In this document: piece by piece, positions 27,487 to 33,786 of the stretch
Layout of the letters: every line of letters begins with the position of its first letter
Numbering within the stretch: the stretch's first letter is position 1
DNA from: Lewinellaceae bacterium
GTDB lineage: Bacteria; Bacteroidota; Bacteroidia; Chitinophagales; Saprospiraceae
NCBI GenBank assembly: GCA_016716135.1
Contig: JADJWX010000017.1
Coordinates: 87,651-151,650, forward strand
Length of the DNA: 64,000 nt
Direction of reading: 5' to 3'
Translations under genes and position numbers: made by a program
The notes under the pieces: generated by a model
Told to the model about the DNA's origin: nothing
The model's input: the letters and a program-made list of their open reading frames with translations, nothing else
Databases searched by the model: none

Positions 27487-28047
27487 TCACTCCCCCAAAA
27501 CCACCGAAGGCAACGACCCGAACCGCGCCCGGAAGCAGCGCGAAAACGCCCGGGCATCGCGGTACCCGACACTGAAAGCCAGCCGGGCTACAGTCCGGCA
27601 CCTGCCGGTTTCCAGTAGTTGCCGGGCCACGTCCAGCCGTATTTTTTGCAGGTATTGTTGCGGCGTCTGTCCGGTCAGGCATTTCACCTTGCGCAACAAG
27701 GTGGAGGCGCTCATGGCGCATGCATCTGCCAACCTGGCCACCGTAAGCGTATCGTCGGCCAGGTGCTTGCGCACGTAGCGTTCGAAGTTTTCCAGCCACA
27801 TGCGGTCAGTTGGCGCCAACGGCTGCCGGGCCGCCCGGATGTGCAGCAGGCGATTGTGTTGCGCCGCCCATTCGGTTGTACCGGCAGCTTGCGCGGGAGC
27901 GCCCGCCCTGCTGAAATCCAGGCCATAGAACAGGTTGACGGGAATACGGCGCGGGAGACTTCCGTTTTTTTCCATTCGAAATGGGTCCATTGTTGGTGAA
28001 ACTGATGTCCCGGCGCCATTGAGTGTCGGCGAGCCGGCGAGAACCAT
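27487..28047 (-). CDS. short AraC-type DNA-binding protein, possibly truncated
   Basis: A 186-residue protein whose last ~100 residues form an AraC/XylS domain: LTVARLADACAMSASTLLRK, LTGQTPQQYLQKIRLDVARQ and VARLAFSVGYRDARAFSRCF then RARFG. It closely resembles the C-terminus of the hybrid regulator at 33787-36543, so it may be the remains of, or an offshoot from, such a gene. The N-terminal ~85 residues have no recognised domain. The start is uncertain: ATG at 28047 is used here, but a promoter-like CACCTTTG lies almost on top of it, so MDPFRMEKNG (27990) may be the real start. The 27220-27486 gap after it shows nothing I can name. Confidence 0.7.
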   Translation of the reverse strand: MVLAGSPTLNGAGTSVSPTMDPFRMEKNGSLPRRIPVNLFYGLDFSRAGAPAQAAGTTEWAAQHNRLLHIRAARQPLAPTDRMWLENFERYVRKHLADDTLTVARLADACAMSASTLLRKVKCLTGQTPQQYLQKIRLDVARQLLETGRCRTVARLAFSVGYRDARAFSRCFRARFGSLPSVVLGE

Positions 28048-28162
28048 GCCCTACAAAGGTGGAGCGCCCCTCCGGCCCCGGTAAGCGCGGAAATACCCGG
28101 CTTTAAAAACCGGTTGGATGTACCCGAAATACCCGTAGAAATACCTGTTTTGCAGCGGAAGG

Positions 28163-28193
28163 TTTGGCGCGGTTGGCCGGGTAAAGTACTTTG
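28163..28193 (+). promoter_or_regulatory. probable promoter for the 28226-30800 operon
   Basis: TTTG (28163-28166) and TACTTTG (28187-28193) are separated by 20 bases, close to the Bacteroidota -33/-7 pattern (one base short of TAnnTTTG). The first gene of the operon begins 32 bases later. Confidence 0.5.
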
Positions 28194-28225
28194 CGTCAAA
28201 TTAAATTTTTAACGCATCACAACAC

Positions 28226-28663
28226 ATGAACTGGAAACTCAACTACTGGACCCTGCTCTTCGCCATCGCCGCAGCCGGCCTGGTTTACCAATGGAATGCC
28301 GCCCGGCCCTTGTCTGACGACAAACCAAGCTCACCCTATAATATTCCGGACTCCATCGCCTATGCGCGCCGGCTGCTCTATGCATCCGATTATGCCCCTA
28401 AAGTGCAAACCTTTGCAGCCGACAGCTGCCATACGGTAAACGGCGGCGTCCTGTTTTTCGGCATCCATGAAGCCGAACTGACGGCGATGGCCAGTGTCTT
28501 CACAGCGGCCGACAGCGTGACCGCGTTTTTGGGGCTCATCCCGGGAACCGGCGGGGCCTCGGACACGCTCGACCTCATGTTCGAGGTGTATCCCATTTAC
28601 GAGCCGTTGACGGCGAAGTACTACGATTTCACCAAGCCCTGCCCGCCCTGCGCCGGCAACTAA
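28226..28663 (+). CDS. membrane-anchored protein of unknown function
   Basis: A 145-residue protein with an N-terminal anchor or signal (MNWKLNYWTLLFAIAAAGLV). A soluble part follows with IAYARRLLYASDYAPKV, GGVLFFGIHEAELTAMASVF and a C-terminal FTKPCPPCAGN, whose CPPC could be a metal or redox site. I do not recognise a family. It is the first gene of a compact run: 18 bases before the membrane protein, which overlaps the histidine kinase, which overlaps the response regulator. It may therefore serve in signal reception, but this is inference from position only. Confidence 0.65.
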   Translation: MNWKLNYWTLLFAIAAAGLVYQWNAARPLSDDKPSSPYNIPDSIAYARRLLYASDYAPKVQTFAADSCHTVNGGVLFFGIHEAELTAMASVFTAADSVTAFLGLIPGTGGASDTLDLMFEVYPIYEPLTAKYYDFTKPCPPCAGN

Positions 28664-28681
28664 CCCTTCCAATAAACCCCG

Positions 28682-29362
28682 ATGGGATCGATGCAGGAAA
28701 TATGGATGTGGTTTTCCGAAGCGGCGCGGTATTGCGCCGGGCTGAGCCTGTTGCTGTTGATCTTCAAAATCAGGCGTTTGCCCTGGTTGTTCCGGATATT
28801 GATTTTCGTGCTGGCCGTAGACCTGCTCACCGAAAGCCTGGCCACCTGGATGTTTTACCGGAAGATCAACAACATGCCCCTGCTGCACCTGTACACGCTG
28901 CTGAGTTTCTGGCTGTTTTCGTTTTTTTTCCGCGAATTGTTCCGGAAAAAACCGCTCGTCCGGCGCTACTTCTGGCCGTATCTGGCTGCGGTGAGCCTGG
29001 CTTTGGCCGCCAATACGCTCTGGCTCGAACCCTTCGACGGCTTCAACAGCAATGCCAAAACACTTGTGCAGGCGCTGTTTATCGGCTATGTGGTGTACTA
29101 CCTGTTCGACGCCTTTGGCAAAACGGATTTTTTACAGGCCCGGGACCTGGCCATCAGCCTGGTCAACATGGCGATCCTGATTTATAATGCCGGTAGCCTG
29201 TTTATTTTTATGTTTGCCAAAACCCTGAACAACGGCATGCTCTCCACTAAGGCACAAAGCGGGTTGTGGATGATGAATAGCCTGCTTTACCTGATTTTTC
29301 AACTGCTGTTGCTGTTTGCGGTATGGATACAAGTTTTCAAGGCGACGAAATCCTCCTCCTGA
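28682..29362 (+). CDS. six- to seven-helix membrane protein next to a histidine kinase
   Basis: A 226-residue integral membrane protein with hydrophobic segments at about residues 18-30, 36-52, 64-84, 100-115, 125-145, 155-177 and 195-220 (for example FRILIFVLAVDLLTESLA and LVQALFIGYVVYYLFDAFG). No known domain was recognised, but the size and context recall the small multi-pass proteins encoded with NarL-type kinases in Bacteroidota. Its 3' end overlaps the kinase start by 40 bases, which argues for translational coupling and a shared function, perhaps as the sensor for the short kinase that follows. Confidence 0.75.
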   Translation: MGSMQEIWMWFSEAARYCAGLSLLLLIFKIRRLPWLFRILIFVLAVDLLTESLATWMFYRKINNMPLLHLYTLLSFWLFSFFFRELFRKKPLVRRYFWPYLAAVSLALAANTLWLEPFDGFNSNAKTLVQALFIGYVVYYLFDAFGKTDFLQARDLAISLVNMAILIYNAGSLFIFMFAKTLNNGMLSTKAQSGLWMMNSLLYLIFQLLLLFAVWIQVFKATKSSS

Positions 29363-30126
29363 TCACCGTCGGCGTGCTGATCATGCTCCTGCTGGCTTTT
29401 GCCCTGATCGGCTTTTTTTTGCTGTCGCAACGAAAACTGAACAACGCACGCCAAAAAGCGCACGACTTACAACTGGAGCACCGCGAACAACTGCTCTACA
29501 GCACCCTGCAAACGCAGGAAAACGAACGGCGCCGGATCGCCAAAGACCTCCACGATGCGGTCGGCTCCAAACTCAATGTACTCAACCTCAACCTCCACCG
29601 CCTGAAAAAACTGGCGCCTGAAACCCCGGAAATCAGCGAAACCGTCGGCGAACTTTTCAGTGTGATCACCACGACCATTGATACTACGCGACGTATTTCG
29701 CATGACCTGCTGCCGCCCACGCTCGAGAACTTCGGCCTCGCCGAAGCCCTGGCCGAGCTCTGCGCACAATACCGCCAAAGCGGCGCCCTGGATATCGAAT
29801 TTGAAGCGAAAGAAAACAGCGCCATACAACCGGACAAAACTGCGGAGCTCAACTTGTTCCGGGTTGCCCAGGAACTCATCGCCAACTCAGTCAAACACGG
29901 GCCGGCTACCCAAATTTACCTGTACCTCTGGCTAATGCCTGCGGAAATCCGGATGGATTACCGCGACAACGGCCCGGGCTTCGACCCCGCCGCCGCCGGC
30001 TACAAACCGGGCCTGGGCATGCTGAACATCGAAAGCCGCCTGCGCATGATCGGCGCCGAATTTCAACTGGACACCGCGCCGGACAAGGGCGTCAGGGTCC
30101 AGGTAAAATACATTTATCCCACATGA
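29323..30126 (+). CDS. NarL/DegS-type sensor histidine kinase
   Basis: A 267-residue kinase with one N-terminal membrane helix (residues ~10-33, LLLITVGVLIMLLLAFALIG) and a coiled linker. A HisKA_3 domain carries the phospho-acceptor H77 in ENERRRIAKDLHDAVGSKLN. A HATPase domain follows with the N box ELIANSVKHG, G1 box DNGPGFD and a GLGMLNIESR segment. There is almost no extracellular domain, so signal detection probably depends on the overlapping membrane protein upstream. It overlaps the response regulator by 4 bases (ATGA), indicating a cognate pair. Confidence 0.92.
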   Translation: MDTSFQGDEILLLITVGVLIMLLLAFALIGFFLLSQRKLNNARQKAHDLQLEHREQLLYSTLQTQENERRRIAKDLHDAVGSKLNVLNLNLHRLKKLAPETPEISETVGELFSVITTTIDTTRRISHDLLPPTLENFGLAEALAELCAQYRQSGALDIEFEAKENSAIQPDKTAELNLFRVAQELIANSVKHGPATQIYLYLWLMPAEIRMDYRDNGPGFDPAAAGYKPGLGMLNIESRLRMIGAEFQLDTAPDKGVRVQVKYIYPT

Positions 30127-30800
30127 TACAGCTCGCTATTGCCGACGACGAAGCCTTGTTCCGGAAGGGTATGATGGCCCTGATCCAGGACTGGCCGGAC
30201 ATGCACGTTTTGCTGGATGCGCAAGACGGGGAAGATTTGCTGGAACAACTCCGGCAGGCCGGAAATTTGCCGGATGTGTTGCTGCTCGACCTGAACATGC
30301 CGCGCCTCAACGGTATCGAAACGGCAAAAATCATTCGTGAAACGTACCCCGAGTTGAAAATCGTGGTGCTTTCAACCTACTTCAGCAATGCTTTTGTGCT
30401 GAAAATGATCGAGCTCGGGGCGGCGGCATACCTGCCGAAAAATTCCGATCCTGCCGAAATGCGGCAAACGATTCTCGAGGTTGTGGCCAATGGATTTAGT
30501 TACAGCCGGCCGGTCCTGGAGATTATCCGGCAAAATTTACAGCAAAAGTCCAAACCCAAACTCCGTATGCCCTTCGGCATCGAACTGACCGGCCGGGAAT
30601 TGGAAATTCTGCAATTGATCTGCGAAGAATACACCACGGCCGAAATTGCCGAAAAACTCTACATCAGCCCCCGCACGGTAGACGGGCACCGCAACAACCT
30701 GCTCGAAAAACTGGATTGTAAAAACGTGGCCGGGTTGGTGGTATATGCTATTCAGCACGAGCTGGTCCGGGTCGGGCCGGATGGTGGCGGATTTTCATAA
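30123..30800 (+). CDS. LuxR/NarL-family response regulator
   Basis: A 225-residue response regulator. The receiver domain (1-125) has acidic pocket residues D8-D9-E10, phospho-acceptor D56 in LLLDLNMP, a conserved S/T in VVLSTY and K near residue 106 in YLPKNS. The C-terminal LuxR-type helix-turn-helix is at ~155-215 (LTGRELEILQLICEEYTTAE then IAEKLYISPRTVDGHRNNLL). It is the output partner of the kinase it overlaps. Targets are unknown. A REP hairpin followed by T5 (30817-30849) lies 16 bases after the stop and probably works as its terminator. Confidence 0.93.
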   Translation: MIQLAIADDEALFRKGMMALIQDWPDMHVLLDAQDGEDLLEQLRQAGNLPDVLLLDLNMPRLNGIETAKIIRETYPELKIVVLSTYFSNAFVLKMIELGAAAYLPKNSDPAEMRQTILEVVANGFSYSRPVLEIIRQNLQQKSKPKLRMPFGIELTGRELEILQLICEEYTTAEIAEKLYISPRTVDGHRNNLLEKLDCKNVAGLVVYAIQHELVRVGPDGGGFS

Positions 30801-30816
30801 CCACTGATTGCTCTTT

Positions 30817-30849
30817 AGCGAAGGGGTCGCTTTGAGCGACCCCTTCGCT
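30817..30849 (+). terminator. REP hairpin acting as terminator
   Basis: Arms AGCGAAGGGGTCGCT and AGCGACCCCTTCGCT (15 bases each) flank a TTG loop, and a short T-run follows (30850-30854). It lies between the convergent response-regulator and RAYT genes and belongs to the same REP family as the array at 31480-33567. Confidence 0.75.
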
Positions 30850-30861
30850 TTTTAACGCTTC

Positions 30862-31479
30862 TTAAACCAAAAACAAGAGTTCTTTTGCCAGTTTTTGTTG
30901 GCACAGAGTGCCCTTTCGCAAACCCACGAAATCGGGAGCAGAAGAATACGCCCAGTCCTCCGCTTTTTCTACCAATTTTGCTTTGACCGGATTGTTGTGG
31001 ATGTAGTTGAAACAGGTCGGGCCGTACAATTCCCAATTTTGTAGAATCAGGTTGTAATGCGGGTGGGTCGGTGGCAGGGTTCTGTCTTCCCAACCATCTT
31101 TTGCTTGCGTGGTTTGCCGGAAGAGCGAGCCGGTACGGTTTTCCTGCTTGTTTATGGCATTGGTGTACGAACGCAGCAGCAGCCCGATGGCGTTGTTCAG
31201 GTCGCGGGTGCTGCGCCCGCTCGGATCGAAGGGGTCGCTTCCAGCGACCCCTTCGCTATTGCCGGACTTTGGGTGAATCTCTATCTCCAACACTCTGACG
31301 TACATCAACCAATGAAAATGATTGGGCATGAGGCAATAACAAAGCAGGTCGCCATACGGAAGCAGATACTCGCGCATTTTTTTTAGAAAGAAACGGTAGT
31401 TCTCGTCTTTGAAAAAGATGCGCTGGCGGTTGTTGCCCTGGTTGTAAATGTGATAAATCGTGTTTGGTGAGAATTTCAT
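30862..31479 (-). CDS. REP-associated tyrosine transposase (RAYT, Y1_Tnp/TnpA_REP)
   Basis: A 205-residue HUH single-strand transposase-like protein. The N-terminus MKFSPNTIYHIYNQGNNRQR is the typical RAYT opening. The HUH motif is H54-F-H56 in CLMPNHFHWLMY, and the predicted catalytic tyrosine is Y159 in FNYIHNNPVKAKLVEKAEDW. RAYTs cut and join REP hairpins and are usually single-copy, domesticated relatives of IS200/IS605 transposases. REP hairpins occur just downstream (30817), inside this gene (31227-31255) and repeatedly upstream (31480-33567). Residues 75-85 (SEGVAGSDPFD) are encoded by the internal REP, between the HUH motif and the tyrosine, and look like an insertion. The start at ATG 31479 matches all ten upstream partial copies. 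Confidence 0.92.
   Translation of the reverse strand: MKFSPNTIYHIYNQGNNRQRIFFKDENYRFFLKKMREYLLPYGDLLCYCLMPNHFHWLMYVRVLEIEIHPKSGNSEGVAGSDPFDPSGRSTRDLNNAIGLLLRSYTNAINKQENRTGSLFRQTTQAKDGWEDRTLPPTHPHYNLILQNWELYGPTCFNYIHNNPVKAKLVEKAEDWAYSSAPDFVGLRKGTLCQQKLAKELLFLV
31227..31255. repeat. REP hairpin inside the RAYT reading frame
   Basis: CGAAGGGGTCGCT (31227-31239) and AGCGACCCCTTCG (31243-31255) are perfect complements around TCC. The sequence is that of the flanking REP elements and is read in frame as RAYT residues 75-85. Insertion here kept the frame and lies in a loop region between catalytic motifs. Confidence 0.85.
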
Positions 31480-33567
31480 TCTGATGGATTCTGTGTTCGT
31501 ATTGTTCAGGGTAAAGGGGAAGCGAAGGGGGCCAGCCTAGCGAAGGGGTCGCTTCGAGCGACCCCTTCGCTTTTCAAACACGCTCACCCCAGACCCGCCT
31601 CCAGCCCCATTCCGTCTTTGAAAAAGATGCGCTGGTGGTTGTTGCCCTGGTTGTAAATGTAATAAATCGTGTTTGGTGAGAATTTCATTCTGATGGATTC
31701 TGTGTTCGTATTGTTCAGGGTAAAAGGGAAGCGAAGGGAGCCAGCCTAGCGAAGGGGTCGCTTCGAGCGACCCCTTCGCTTTTCAAACACGCTCACCCCA
31801 GACCCGCCGCCAGCCCATTCCGTCCTTGAAAAAGATGCGCTGGCGGTTGTTACCCTGGTTGTAAATGTGATAAATCGTGTTTGGTGAAAATTTCATTCTG
31901 ATGGATTCTGTGTTCGTATTGTTCAGAGTAAAGGGGAAGCGAAGGGGGCCAGCCTAGCGAAGGGGTCGCTTCGAGCGACCCCTTCGATTTTCAAACACGC
32001 TCACCCCAGACCCGCCGCCAGCCCCATTCCGTCCTTGAAAAAGATGCGCTGGTGGTTGTTGCCCTGGTTGTAAATGTAATAAATCGTGTTTGGTGAAAAT
32101 TTCATTCTGATGGATTCTGTGTTCGTATTGTTCAGAGTAAAGGAGAAGCGAGCGGGGCCAGCCTAGCGAATGGGTCGCTTCGAGCGACCCATTCGCTTTT
32201 CAAACACGCTCACCCCAGACCCGCCGCCAGCCCCATTCCGTCCTTGAAAAAGATGCGCTGGCGGTTGTTACCCTGGTTGTAAATGTGATAAATCGTGTTT
32301 GGTGAGAATTTCATTCTGATGGATTCTGTGTTCGTATTGTTCAGGGTAAAGGGGAAGCGAAGGGCGCCAGCCTAGCGAAGGGGTCGCTTCGAGCGACCCA
32401 TTCGCTTTTCAAACACGCTCACCCCAGACCCGCCGCCAGCCCCATTCCGTCTTTGAAAAAGATGCGCTGGCGGTTGTTACCCTGGTTGTAAATGTGATAA
32501 ATCGTGTTTGGTGAGAATTTCATTCTGATGGATTCTGTGTTCGTATTGTTCAGGGTAAAAGGGAAGCGAAGGGCGCCAGCCTAGCGAAGGGGTCGCTTCG
32601 AGCGACCCATTCGCTAGGCTGGCGGTTGTTACCCTGGTTGTAAATGTGATAAATCGTGTTTGGTGAAAATTTCATTCTGATGGATTCTGTGTTCGTATTG
32701 TTCAGAGTAAAGGAGAAGCGAAGGGGGCCAGCCTAGCGAAGGGGTCGCTTCGAGCGACCCATTCGCTTTTCAAACACGCTCACCCCAGACCCGCCGCCAG
32801 CCCCATTCCGTCCTTGAAAAAGATGCGCTGGCGGTTGTTGCCCTGGTTGTAAATGTGATAAATCGTGTTTGGTGAGAATTTCATTCTGATGGATTCTGTG
32901 TTCGTATTGTTCAGAGTAAAGGGGAAGCGAAGGGGGCCAGCCTAGCGAAGGGGTCGCTTCGAGCGACCCATTCGCTAGGCTGGCGGTTGTTGCCCTGGTT
33001 GTAAATGTGATAAATCGTGTTTGGTGAGAATTTCATTCTGATGGATTCTGTGTTCGTATTGTTCAGGGTAAAAGGGAAGCGAAGGGCGCCAGCCTAGCGA
33101 ATGGGTCGCTTCGAGCGACCCATTCGCTTTTCAAACACGCTCACCCCAGACCCGCCGCCAGCCCCATTCCGTCTTTGAAAAAGATGCGCTGGCGGTTGTT
33201 ACCTGGTTGTAAATGTGATAAATCGTGTTTGGTGAAAATTTCATTCTGATGGATTCTGTGTTCGTATTGTTCAGGGTAAAGGGAAGCGCGAAGGGCGCCA
33301 GCCGAGTTTGGTGAGAAGGGTCGCTTCGAGCGACCCTTCGCTTTTCAAACACGCTCACCCCAGACCCGCCGCCAGCCCCATTCCGTCCTTGAAAAAGATG
33401 CGCTGGCGGTTGTTGCCCTGGTTGTAAATGTGATAAATCGTGTTTGGTGAGAATTTCATTCTGATGGATTCTGTGTTCGTATTGTTCAGAGTAAAGGGGA
33501 AGCGAAGGGGGCCAGCCTAGCGAAGGGGTCGCTTCGAGCGACCCCTTCGATTTTCAAACACGCTCGC
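31480..33567 (-). repeat. tandem array of ten RAYT-5'-end/REP units
   Basis: Ten truncated copies of the RAYT 5' end lie head to tail upstream of the gene and in its orientation. Their ATG codons begin at 31688, 31896, 32105, 32314, 32523, 32675, 32884, 33036, 33244 and 33459. Spacing is 208-209 bp, except 152 bp for two shortened units and 215 bp for the last. Each full unit has a constant leader, the first 25 RAYT codons, nine unrelated codons, a stop, and a REP hairpin with 15-base arms AGCGAAGGGGTCGCT/AGCGACCCCTTCGCT around TCG. Some units carry T/A-swapped arms that still pair, and several have only one arm changed. A full unit encodes a 34-residue peptide (for example 31584-31688). The remaining gap to 33786 holds nothing else that I can name. 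Confidence 0.92.
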
Positions 33568-33786
33568 TGGGCTGAGGATTTTAGGTAAATTGTTTACCCG
33601 GCTTTGATTTCAAAAACATCGAAAGAAGTACCCACAGGGTTACCAGGTCGCCTACTCCACCCCGAATTTTCGGCTTTCCCCGACCGACAGCACAAATCTG
33701 CCTCCCTTCATGTTACGTTTTCCGTCAACCCTGTAGCGTTTTCGGTGGAAACAGCAAAAGAGAGCACGTAGAGCAAAAATCAGTCC

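Noticed and set aside
27326..27799. A separate minus-strand gene overlapping the end of the AraC-type gene
   Set aside because: It is out of frame with the AraC domain and extends into AT-rich intergenic sequence without motifs.
28226..30800. A novel signalling operon as a headline finding
   Set aside because: The kinase and regulator are ordinary NarL-type partners. The two upstream membrane proteins are unknown, but this arrangement is common enough in Bacteroidota not to stand out.
31480..33567. CRISPR array
   Set aside because: The repeat unit is about 209 bp with no unique spacers, each unit contains a transposase 5' end and a REP hairpin, and no cas genes are present.
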